Shown here in pieces: positions 16,211-25,400 of a stretch of 34,457 nucleotides of DNA. A program made the position numbers and the translations under genes. Source of the stretch: Candidatus Aminicenantota bacterium. Lineage in GTDB: Bacteria; Acidobacteriota; Aminicenantia; UBA2199. The notes beneath the pieces were generated by a model, which did not search any database, was not told the DNA's origin, and was given only the letters and a program-made list of their open reading frames with translations. The stretch's first letter is position 1. Every line of letters starts with the position of its first letter. Location of the stretch: NCBI GenBank assembly GCA_023135565.1, contig JAGLSW010000869.1, positions 1 through 34,457 on the forward strand, written 5' to 3'.

Positions 16211-19200
16211 CAGGACGTTCTCCTTTTTCTCATATTTCTCATCTGCCGCAGCCGGTTACCGCCCTCTTTTTTTTCAGCAGTGCGGTCGATCATCAGGCTG
16301 TAGTTTTCCTCTTCCAGGTACCGGGCAAAAGCGCCTACCGTGGGATAACGAAACATCATCACCAGGGGTAAATCCCGCTCGAATACTTGCTTCAATTTGT
16401 CGTTTATTTTGATAAAATCAAGGGAATTACCTCCCAGGTCGAAAAAATTACCGGCAGTACCGATTTTTTCCAATGCCAGCACTTCCGCCCAGATATCCGC
16501 AATTATCTTCTCATTGGCACTTTGCGGGGCTATATAATCCGTGCCGGTTTTAACCTGGGGAACAGGTAAACTTTTCCTGTCCAATTTCCCATTGGGAGTT
16601 AAAGGCAATGTTTCCAACTGCATAAAATATGCGGGTATCATATATTCAGGCAGTTCCCCGGATAAATAGTCCCTGATCGACTGCACTTCTATCTTTTCCC
16701 CAGGCACTATGTAAGCGCACAAATACTTCTTGCCGGATTCCTTTTCATAAACGGTAACCAGCGCTTCCTTTATTTCTTTTTTCTTTAACAGGAGACTTTC
16801 GATCTCACCGAGTTCGATGCGGAATCCCCTGATCTTAACCTGCCGGTCGATACGGTCTAAAAACTCTATACTGCCTCCGGGTAACCAGCGGCACCTATCC
16901 CCGGTGCGATAGAGAGTGATCGGTGATCTGTGACCGGTGAGTTTTGAGAGGCGGTTATCGAGATTTTTAGAGGGTGGGGGCGCCGCCCCCTCGCCGGTTT
17001 TGTATAAATAATCGCCTTCGATATTTTCGAATATGTTTCTCACGAATGATTTTGCACTTTTTTCGGGATCGTTCAGGTAACCCGGCGCCAGACCATCCCC
17101 GGCAATATACAATTCCCCACTCACATTAACGGGACACATCCGCAGCCCTTTGTCTAAAACAAGCAAAACCGCATTGGCCACCGGTATGCCGATAGGAATA
17201 CCGGATAACATCCGGTAACCTTCTCCTGTTTTGTCGATTTCCAATACCGCAGAGATAATAGTGGCCTCGGTGGGCCCATACATATTATATATGCGACAAT
17301 CCTCACTTACTGTTTCATAACTGCGTTTTAACAGGTCGCCGGTCAACCTCTCGGCGCCTAAACACAAATGTTTCAGGGTGCTCAGCATAACCGGCTCCGG
17401 GGAATCCGTGCCGATCACAACCTGGTACTGGGAAGGCGTGCTGTGCAATACCGTAATCTTTTTCCGATTGATAAAATTAACATAAGCGGCGGAATCGAGC
17501 ATTAACTCCTCACTGACGATATATAAACTTGCTCCTGTTGTCAGCGTTATAAAGATCTCCCATACCGACCAATCGAAAAAATAAGAGAGATTCTGCACAA
17601 CACGATGGGCAGCGTCCAGTTCCAGGTGTTTATATCCCCAATGAATAAGGGGGCAAAAATTGGCATGGGTAATAGGAACGCCTTTGGGAATCCCGGTAGA
17701 ACCGGAAGTATAAATGATATAAGCCAATGGCGATCCACCGGGCAACGCGGAAGAATAGGACTTAGAAGACATATGGGACGAATAAAAAACTGGGGTGGAG
17801 ATTCCCGGTTCCCCAGCCTTATCCGTAACCGGGTCATCCAAATATACGGTTTGCCCGGGCCAATTCTCAAATAGGGCAGCTTCTTTAGATAAACTGCGGC
17901 TGGTTAACAATAATTTTGCGCTGCTGTCCCTGAGCATATAGTTGTTTCTCTGCCGGGGGTTCTTGGGGCTCATGGGCAGGTAAGCCGCGCCTGTTTTTAA
18001 GACAGCAGTGATCCCCACTATCATTTCTATAGAACGCTCGATTATAATACCGGCAGTGTCACCGGGCGCTAATCCTGTTTCCTGCAGCAAGAGAGCAAGC
18101 CGGTTCGACTTTTCATTCAATTCTTTATAAGTAAGAATAACATCCCCGGTCTTCGATTTTCGGCCTCCGACCTCCGTATTCGATACCAGTGCAGTGGAGT
18201 CGGGGGCTGCGGCAGCCTGCTCCTCGAATAACCCGTGGATGGTTTTGGCGATAGGATACTTTGTTTCCCTATTATTAAAACTATACAATATCTCCCGCTT
18301 CTCTTCCGGAGAAATTATTTCAATATCGAATATTTTAGCCCGCGGGTCTTTTAGGACAGCGGTTACAACCTTCTTGAAATAATTTATACAGCGCTCGACG
18401 GTTTCTTGCGTGAAAAGTTTCGTGCAGTAAGACAGGTTACAGGACAAAATATCCGCGTTTTCCCGGACGTTTAATGTCAAATCAAATTTCGCTATTTCAT
18501 TTTCATATTTATAGGGTTCTAATTTTAAATCGGGTATATCAACCCGCGGTATCCCGGAAGATGCCGGATCAAGACTTTGCAAAGTAAACATGACATCGAA
18601 AAGAGGATTCCTTCCGGCATCCCTGGTTAGGGCTAAAAACTCTACCAGGTCTTCAAACTGGTAGTCCTGGTTCTCGAAAGCCTTCAATGTGCCGCTTCTT
18701 ACCTCCACCAGGAATGCTTCAAAAGTCTTGCCGCCCAGGGGATAATTTCTTAAGGCCAGGGTGTTGACAAACATGCCGATTATCCCGGACAGATCGGGAT
18801 GCCTGCGTCCCGCTATCGGAGTGCCTATGACAATATCTTCCCGGCCGCTTATTTTTGAAAGTGAAAGGTTAAATATTGTAAGCAGTACCATGAACAGGGT
18901 GGCGTTATACTTTGCGGCCATCTCATTTAATGCCGCGGTTTCTTCTTCGCAAAGGGTGAAATCGACTGCGCTGCCGGCAAAACTCTGGATGGCGGGGCGC
19001 GGAAAATCCGTAGGTAGATTAAGTACGGGGATTTCTCCGGCAAACTGTTCCTGCCAGTATTGCTCTTGTTTTTTTATCGACTCTTTTCCTTTTTCGTTGT
19101 TTTGCCATTCCGAATAATCTTTGTACTGGAGATTTAAGGGGGCCAGTTCTTCTCCCGCATACAATACCGGGAATTCCCGCAAAAATATCCCCAAAGATAA

Positions 19201-22200
19201 GCCGTCGGATATAATGTGATGCATGTCCGCCAGGAGCAGGTTCTTGTTTTTCTCCCGGTTGATTAAACCGACCCGCAGCAGCGGGGCCCGGGAAAGATCA
19301 AAAGGACGAATGAACGTTTTTATTATCTCCTCATTTCCTGCTCCCTGCTCCTTGCTCCCGGTGGTATAATATTCGAGTTCAAATTCTATATCAACGGGTT
19401 CATGTATCATTTGCACCGGTTCTCCTGCTTTAATTGCAAAAGATGTGCGCAGACTCTCATGCCGGTTTATCATCTTCCTGAAAGCACCGGCAAACCGTTC
19501 CTTGTCGAGTGCGCCGGACAACCATACGACTATAGGCATATTGTAAAAGGTTTCCCCTTCTCCCATCTGCTGCAGGATATAAAGCCGCTTCTGCGCCGCG
19601 GATAAGGAGTAATAATCCTTTGCTTGCGCCCGTTCCAGGCCTGAAAATCTACTTTTCCCAGCTCGCTCGATATAACCGGACAGGCCTCTTATGGTGGGGT
19701 TTTCGAATACTTCCGTGTAAGGGAGGTCAATATCGAATCTCTTGTATACCTGCCCGGTCAACCTGGTTATGGATAAAGAGTGTCCACCGCGTTCAAAAAA
19801 ATTATCATCTATCCCGACGGTTTGCGCCGGCGCGCCCAATATTTCCGCCCATATTTCAACTAATTTCTTTTGTGTTTCATCCTTGGGAACGCTGTACTTT
19901 GCCCGGGATAACCCGGTTTCCGGCTTCGGTAGAGCTTTCCGGTCTATTTTTCCGCTTGCGGTTAAAGGTATGCGCTCCATCTCTACGAAATGAGCGGGCA
20001 CCATATAACCGGGCAGGCTTTGAGAAAGAAATTCCCGCGGTTCAACGATTGCTGTTTGGGCACTGCCGGTTTCGGCTTCCCCAAATACGACGTAAGCGCA
20101 GAGATATTTTTCCCCGGCCGCGGCGGAAGCCTTACCGGGACTTTCACCGGCTGTAACTACAGCTTCTTTTATGCCTGGATGCTTTAACAACCGGTTCTCG
20201 ATTTCTCCCAACTCAACCCGGAAACCACGAATTTTCACCTGCCGGTCCATCCGGCCAAGGTATTCTATACTGCCGTCAGGAAGCCATCGAGTTAGGTCGC
20301 CGGTTTTGTAGATTCTCCCGGGAATTCCCGGCTCTTGGGGTTTTGGGGAGGGGCCGGGTTTGCATAGATCAAAGGGAAATTTCTCCGCGCTGAGTTCCGG
20401 GTTATTGAGGTATCCGCGAGCCAGCCCGGCGCCTGAAATACACAGCTCTCCGGGCACTCCTACAGGCAGCAGGCTGTCATACTTATCCAAAATGTAAAGC
20501 TGGATATTCTGCATAGGCTTACCGATAGGAACACTGCCGCTGCCTTCCCATTTCGCCAGGGAATAACCGCAAGCATACACCGTACCTTCGGTGGGGCCAT
20601 ATATGTTCTCTAATCGAATTCCCGTATTTAAAACCTGGAATTTTTTTACCGGTTCGGGCAGCAGGGCTTCCCCGGCGGCAAAAATATATTTTAAAGTAGA
20701 CAACTTATGTATGTTCCGGGAATCCAATTCATCCACGAATACATTAAACATGGAGGGAACAAAATTTATATGAGTTACGGCTGCATTCGCTATCGCATCG
20801 ACTATCCTGCGCGGATATTTCTCAGCGCCGGGCTCCAGTATCGCTAACCTGCCGCCGGCAAAAAACCAGCCGAATAGTTCAGTCACGGAGACATCGAACA
20901 TATAGGATGTTTTAAATAGGTAAACGCCGGATTCTTCTAAGGGATACTTCCTTTGTAAGGCAGTTAGTATATTGACTGCCGCTTTATGTTCTACCAGTAC
21001 TCCTTTGGGTTTGCCGGTGGAACCGGAGGTGTAAATCACATAGGCCGGATGTGAGGAATAAGACTTCGAAGACATATAGGACGAATGTTTTGCCCTGCTC
21101 GATCTCTTTTTTTCCTCAACCCGGGCTTCAGCTCCAACTTCAGCCTGGGATCGAGACCCGGGTTTAGCAGCAGCCGGTGAATCTATAAAAACCGTCTCTC
21201 CCTGCCAATCATCCAACTCAATAGCCGCACTGCGCAAATTCCCGGTGATGATCAGCAGCCCGGCACTGCTGTCGTTCAATATATAACGCTTTCTCTGCGC
21301 GGGATAACCGGGTTCGATAGGCAAATACGCGGCTCCTGATTTTAATATGGCAAAAATTCCGATAACCATCTCTATGGAACGTTCTACCATTATCCCTACT
21401 AAAACGCCGGATCCGGCTCCCTTTTCGGCCAGTTCTAAAGTGAGGCTGTTTGCTTCCCGGTCCAATTGCTTGTAAGTCAACTGGAGACACGGCCCATAAG
21501 TCTTGTCCACTTGTTGATCCCGGCTTTCTCCCCGCTGCATTTCCTGCCCGGCACACTGCACTGTTAAAGCAATATTGTCCGGCGTTCTAACTGCCTGTTC
21601 TTCAAACAACCGGTGAATCGCCTTGCCTGCCGGGAAAGGAAATTCCGTGTCGTTAAAATCATACGACAACTGCTTCTTTTCTTCTTGCGACAACAATTCC
21701 ACTTCGCATATTTTAATATCCGGTTTAGAAAGGGTGTCATGTAACAATTTCCGGGCATGAAGAATAACCCGTTCCATGGTTGTTTTTTCAAACAAATCCG
21801 GGTTGAATTCCAACCGGCAGGCAATTTCATCGTCCTTTCTCGTAAAAGAGAATAGGGTGTCCGGTTTTATATGACTGAGGTAACTCCTATCATGAATATT
21901 CTCTACTACTACCGCTACATCAAACAGGGGGGAAGCTCCTCCAAAAGAAAAAAGATTTAATCGCGGAGTTAATACTTCAATGGGATAATTTTGATTTTCT
22001 TCCGCTTCATTAACGGTCTCTTTTACGGAGAGCAGCAATTCCCGGAAAGTCATTTCCCTTTTTATCTTATTTCTTAAAACCAACACGGTATTGACAAAAT
22101 CTTCTTTAACTTCCTGTTTATAAATAGGTGCCCCGACGATAATATCGCTGTTCCCGCTGTATTTATGCAGCAAAAGAACAAGCTGCGCCGTAAGAATCAT

Positions 22201-22431
22201 ATATAAGGCATAATCCGATTCCTTGCTCAATCTTTTTAATCCTGTAAAGAGTTCACCGCTGAATGTAAATTTCACCCGGTCCTTACCGGCGTCTTTTTCG
22301 CTTGTTTTGAAATCCTTTGGAAACCCGGTTTTAGTCAGGTCACCGGATAACTTAGCCAACCAATAATCTCTTTCTTTGACATTCCGGTTAGCTGCCAGCA
22401 TCAAAATATCGGAATAACTTCTACCCTGCAT
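16210..22431 (-). CDS. NRPS, (half C)-A-T-C-A-T
   Basis: A 2073-residue two-module NRPS. Residues 1-258 are a C-terminal half condensation domain (ERDYWLAKLSG at 20-30, FVNTLVLR near 112). A domain 1 is 268-836, T1 about 845-925, a complete C about 938-1375 (HHIISDG 1071-1077), A domain 2 1395-1957, T2 1967-2040 (LGGNSLD, Ser2003). It ends in a basic tail (RQMRNMRKRRTS) that meets the KS of the next protein. Pocket residues by eye are DVTNFAIVYK for the first A and DWWHCGMIIK for the second; neither matches a code I know. T1 reads ERGGHSLS where LGGHSL is usual, but keeps its serine. Both A domains carry extra linkers just before A3, sharing SSKSYSS, and the second has a hairpin-bearing insert at A7 (about 1811-1845). 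The start ATG has AGGAG 11 bases upstream, overlapping the previous gene's TAG stop. Confidence 0.95.
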   Translation of the reverse strand: MQGRSYSDILMLAANRNVKERDYWLAKLSGDLTKTGFPKDFKTSEKDAGKDRVKFTFSGELFTGLKRLSKESDYALYMILTAQLVLLLHKYSGNSDIIVGAPIYKQEVKEDFVNTVLVLRNKIKREMTFRELLLSVKETVNEAEENQNYPIEVLTPRLNLFSFGGASPLFDVAVVVENIHDRSYLSHIKPDTLFSFTRKDDEIACRLEFNPDLFEKTTMERVILHARKLLHDTLSKPDIKICEVELLSQEEKKQLSYDFNDTEFPFPAGKAIHRLFEEQAVRTPDNIALTVQCAGQEMQRGESRDQQVDKTYGPCLQLTYKQLDREANSLTLELAEKGAGSGVLVGIMVERSIEMVIGIFAILKSGAAYLPIEPGYPAQRKRYILNDSSAGLLIITGNLRSAAIELDDWQGETVFIDSPAAAKPGSRSQAEVGAEARVEEKKRSSRAKHSSYMSSKSYSSHPAYVIYTSGSTGKPKGVLVEHKAAVNILTALQRKYPLEESGVYLFKTSYMFDVSVTELFGWFFAGGRLAILEPGAEKYPRRIVDAIANAAVTHINFVPSMFNVFVDELDSRNIHKLSTLKYIFAAGEALLPEPVKKFQVLNTGIRLENIYGPTEGTVYACGYSLAKWEGSGSVPIGKPMQNIQLYILDKYDSLLPVGVPGELCISGAGLARGYLNNPELSAEKFPFDLCKPGPSPKPQEPGIPGRIYKTGDLTRWLPDGSIEYLGRMDRQVKIRGFRVELGEIENRLLKHPGIKEAVVTAGESPGKASAAAGEKYLCAYVVFGEAETGSAQTAIVEPREFLSQSLPGYMVPAHFVEMERIPLTASGKIDRKALPKPETGLSRAKYSVPKDETQKKLVEIWAEILGAPAQTVGIDDNFFERGGHSLSITRLTGQVYKRFDIDLPYTEVFENPTIRGLSGYIERAGKSRFSGLERAQAKDYYSLSAAQKRLYILQQMGEGETFYNMPIVVWLSGALDKERFAGAFRKMINRHESLRTSFAIKAGEPVQMIHEPVDIEFELEYYTTGSKEQGAGNEEIIKTFIRPFDLSRAPLLRVGLINREKNKNLLLADMHHIISDGLSLGIFLREFPVLYAGEELAPLNLQYKDYSEWQNNEKGKESIKKQEQYWQEQFAGEIPVLNLPTDFPRPAIQSFAGSAVDFTLCEEETAALNEMAAKYNATLFMVLLTIFNLSLSKISGREDIVIGTPIAGRRHPDLSGIIGMFVNTLALRNYPLGGKTFEAFLVEVRSGTLKAFENQDYQFEDLVEFLALTRDAGRNPLFDVMFTLQSLDPASSGIPRVDIPDLKLEPYKYENEIAKFDLTLNVRENADILSCNLSYCTKLFTQETVERCINYFKKVVTAVLKDPRAKIFDIEIISPEEKREILYSFNNRETKYPIAKTIHGLFEEQAAAAPDSTALVSNTEVGGRKSKTGDVILTYKELNEKSNRLALLLQETGLAPGDTAGIIIERSIEMIVGITAVLKTGAAYLPMSPKNPRQRNNYMLRDSSAKLLLTSRSLSKEAALFENWPGQTVYLDDPVTDKAGEPGISTPVFYSSHMSSKSYSSALPGGSPLAYIIYTSGSTGIPKGVPITHANFCPLIHWGYKHLELDAAHRVVQNLSYFFDWSVWEIFITLTTGASLYIVSEELMLDSAAYVNFINRKKITVLHSTPSQYQVVIGTDSPEPVMLSTLKHLCLGAERLTGDLLKRSYETVSEDCRIYNMYGPTEATIISAVLEIDKTGEGYRMLSGIPIGIPVANAVLLVLDKGLRMCPVNVSGELYIAGDGLAPGYLNDPEKSAKSFVRNIFENIEGDYLYKTGEGAAPPPSKNLDNRLSKLTGHRSPITLYRTGDRCRWLPGGSIEFLDRIDRQVKIRGFRIELGEIESLLLKKKEIKEALVTVYEKESGKKYLCAYIVPGEKIEVQSIRDYLSGELPEYMIPAYFMQLETLPLTPNGKLDRKSLPVPQVKTGTDYIAPQSANEKIIADIWAEVLALEKIGTAGNFFDLGGNSLDFIKINDKLKQVFERDLPLVMMFRYPTVGAFARYLEEENYSLMIDRTAEKKEGGNRLRQMRNMRKRRTS
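16220..16225 (-). promoter_or_regulatory. Ribosome binding site for the PKS gene
   Basis: AAGGAG nine bases before the ATG at 16210; the start overlaps the previous stop as TGATG. Confidence 0.8.
16901..17008 (-). repeat. In-frame hairpin element at A7, copy in the third NRPS gene
   Basis: Same site as the other two copies. The left flank (16901-16926) matches 27682-27707 with two mismatches. The hairpin is GGGGGCGCCGCCCCC (16976-16990): the same stem length and loop, but a T-A pair has become G-C on both sides. It codes KTGEGAAPPPSKN, then SPITLYRTGD. Confidence 0.85.
17750..17784 (-). repeat. GGACTTA-type repeat before A3 (second A domain, third NRPS)
   Basis: Matches 21053-21086 at 30 of 34 bases. 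Codes YSSHMSSKSYSS just before A3. Confidence 0.75.
19334..19360 (-). repeat. CTGCTCC-type tandem repeat in a C domain loop
   Basis: Near-repeats of CTGCTCC/TTGCTCC code SKEQGAGNEE between the LEYYTTG strand and IIKTFIRPFDL of the C domain in the protein at 16210-22431. The loop varies in length among the C domains of this window. Confidence 0.55.
20318..20331 (-). repeat. 14-base perfect palindrome near A7
   Basis: CCGGGAATTCCCGG codes part of EPGIPGRIYKTGD, in a proline-rich extra loop before A7 of the first A domain of the protein at 16210-22431. This is the same loop that carries the hairpin elements in other A domains. Confidence 0.6.
21053..21086 (-). repeat. GGACTTA-type repeat before A3 (first A domain, third NRPS)
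   Basis: Matches 17750-17783 at 30 of 34 bases. Codes HSSYMSSKSYSS just before A3 (AYVIYTSGSTGKPKG). Confidence 0.75.
21115..21160 (-). repeat. Glu/Ala-rich linker repeat before A3
   Basis: CAACYT-type repeating DNA codes AEVGAEARVEE. It resembles 28551-28600, at the same place in the first A domain of the upstream protein. Confidence 0.5.
21658..22431 (-). other. N-terminal half condensation domain (protein 16210-22431)
   Basis: Codes residues 1-258, starting MQGRSYSDILMLAANRN and then ERDYWLAKLSG. It keeps the second-lobe elements (IIVGAPIYK, FVNTVLVLR, SPLFDVAVVVEN) and ends at the A-domain boundary (YDFNDT). No first lobe or HHxxxDG exists upstream in frame; the previous stop codon is only 14 bases before the ATG. 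Confidence 0.85.
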
Positions 22432-22442
22432 AATATTATTAA

Positions 22443-22447
22443 CTCCT
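22443..22447 (-). promoter_or_regulatory. Ribosome binding site for the third NRPS gene
   Basis: AGGAG 11 bases before the ATG at 22431. It overlaps the TAG stop of the upstream gene, so termination and re-initiation sites coincide. Confidence 0.75.
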
Positions 22448-25400
22448 AAAATCCAAATTCAATTTCCCGTTTTTCCGCTTTTACAGTTGATAATTTATGA
22501 GAAAGTGTTATATCTTTCAATTGAATATCCCTGTTCTTCATCAAAAACGCCACAATTTCTTTAAAATATTCACTGATTCTCCTGATGGTCTCTTCTTTAA
22601 ATAACCCTGTTTTATATACAAAACCAAACCTCAATTTGCCTTCCAGTTCTATTCCTTGAAGCGTTAGATCAAATTTTGCCGTCCTGTTCTCGAAGCGATA
22701 AGGGCTTAATCTTAAACCGGGTATCTCGACCGCCACTGTATCCATGTTTTGCAATATGAACATCACATCAAACAGGGAATTACGGGCAGGATCCCGGTCA
22801 GCCTGTACTTTCGCAGCCAAATCCTCAAAGGGGTAATCCTGGTTCTCAAAGGCGGCTAAAGTCCTCGCTTTCGTGTCTTGCAAGAATTCAAAAAAAGTTA
22901 TCTCTCCTGCGGCCCGGTTCCTCAGCGCCAGCGTATTTATGAACATACCGATTAGCGAGTCTAAATCGCTGTGCCTGCGCCCGGCTGTGGGAGTTCCGAT
23001 TACAATATCTTCCTGCCCGCTTATTTTCGCTAACAGGACACAATAGACCGCCAACAAGACCATATACAACGTTACTTCCCGGTCCCGGGCTATTTCATTC
23101 AAGGCTGCCGTTTCTTTTGCTCCAAGTTCAAAAACAAGCGCTGCACCGGCAAAATCCTGGTTCGCCGGGCGAACGAAATCTATAGGTAGATCGAGCAGCG
23201 GGATGCCTTCGCTATATTGCTCTAACCAGTACTGTTCCTGCCTTTTCCTGCTTTCCATTTCTTTGTCGCTTTTTTGCCATTCCGCATAATCTTTATATTG
23301 GAGTTTTAAAGACGGTAATTCCTCCCCGGCATATAATTCCATTAAATCCCGGGTAAAGATTCCCAAAGATGTGCCGTCCGATATGATGTGATGCATGTCG
23401 AACATTAAGATATATTTCTCGCTTGCCGGTTCTATCAGGCCGACACGCAAAAGCGGGGCCCGGGATAGATCGAAAGGACGTACAAACTTCTCTATAATCG
23501 CGCCCGGCGCTGTGCCGTCCGGGGTGTAGTGTTCGATTTCAAACTCTATGGCGGCGGTATCATGTATCTTTTGTACCGGCGCCCCTTCTTGAATTTCAAA
23601 ATATGTACGCAAGCTTTCATGCCTGTCTATCATCCTGCGGAAGGTCTCTTCGATCCTGTCTTTATCCAGGACTCCTTCCAGCAGTACCGCTGCGGGCATA
23701 TTGTAGGCAGTGCCGGCCGGGTTCATCCGCTGGAAAATAAATACTCTTTCCTGGGCTGAAGAAAGAACATAATACTCTTTTGCCGATACCGGTTCGATTG
23801 CCGCATATTCATGTCGCCCTAGACTGCGCAAGTGTTGGGCTAACTCCATGATGGTGGGTGTTTTAAACACTTCGGAGAGGAGGATTTTTTTATCGAGTTT
23901 CTTGTGAATCCTGGAGACCATAAGCGTGGCTTTCAGGGAATGCCCTCCTAATTCAAAAAAATTAGCATCCATACTGATCTGTCCTTCGTCTATATCTAAT
24001 AATTCAGACCAGATTCCTGTCAGGGTTACCTCCACCTCATCCCGGGGAGCTGTGTACTTTCCTACTTCATCCGCCTCCGGTTCCGGTAACTTATCCCGGT
24101 CGACTTTGCCGTTGGGCATCAGGGGCAGACTTTCCATAAGGATAATATGAGGTATCATATATCGAGGCAAATCATCGCTGAGCTTTTTCTTGATCCCGGC
24201 TAATTCGATATCGCCTACTACATAAGCAGTTAGGAATTTTTGACCGCCCTTATCCTCTTTGACCAGGACTACACACTCACGAATATTTTCGATGGACAAT
24301 ATTTTACTTTCTACTTCCCCGGGCTCCACCCTGAATCCGCGGATTTTAACCTGGGAATCCTTCCTGCCCCGTAATTCTATATTGCCATCTTCATGCCATC
24401 TACCGATATCGCCGGAACGGTATAGTTTCAAGCCGTCTTTAGACAATTGGGGATGTTTTATTAACTTCTGCCCAGTTAAAACGGGATCGTTTATATATCC
24501 TAAAACTTCCGAACTGCCTTTAACAAAAATCTCTCCCCATACTTTGATCGGCACGGGGTTGAAATTTTCATCTAAAATGTAAATATCGACATTGTTAACG
24601 GGCTTTCCCGCCGGGGGGATGGGCGTCCGGCCGGCACCGGCAGCATTTAAAGTATAGGAAGTAACTACGTGCATCTCGGTAGAACCGTAATGATTGTGCA
24701 GTTGTAGGTGGGGATTCAAATCTAAAAACCTTTTCAAACCCAGGGTTATTTTTAACTGCTCCCCGGCTGTAATAATGTGTTTCAGGCTGTGTTTAAAAGA
24801 ACGATTCCAGCGGCTCGATTCATTAAATAAAAAATTGAGATAGGAAAAAGGTAAAAAGAGCACTTCTATTCGATGTTCACTCAAGAAATCCATCAAATAG
24901 TCTATGTCCTGCCTTTCGACGTCACCGATCAAATGCAGTTCGCCGGCGCCGGTCAGGGTGCCCATAATTTCCTGGAAGGAGACACAAAAATTAATAGAGG
25001 TAAATTGCAAACAGCGCAGCGAACAGTCGATGGTGGTTTTTTCATTCTGCCATTGGATAAGATTAGTTAGTATATCGTGGGACAACATGGCTCCGTTGGG
25101 CATGCCGGTAGAACCGGAAGTGTAATTTACATACAAAATATCGGCGGGGCTGTTCAACGGCGGCGGATTCCCTGTTTTCTCTAAAGATATCCTATCCCGG
25201 TGTTCATTTATATCCAGGATTTCTCCCGGGTAATTAGCAAACAATTCAGCCCTCATTTCGTCGATGATCAGCAAATCCGCCCGGCTGTTATCGAGCACAT
25301 GCAGTACCCGGTCTTTGGGATAGGTGGGGTCTACCGCCAGGTAAGCAGCACCGGCTTTGACAACCGCCAAAAGCACGATAATCATGTCGATAGAACGGTT

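Noticed and set aside
13511-20156. Plus-strand open frames of 100-180 codons
   Set aside because: They are antisense shadows of conserved, motif-rich NRPS/PKS domains, have no ribosome sites and show no recognisable protein features.
22446-22550. An epimerisation or thioesterase domain at the end of the second protein
   Set aside because: The last domain has C-domain features (HHIISDG, full length, FEDL...DRDPARN) and no GxSxG esterase motif is seen.
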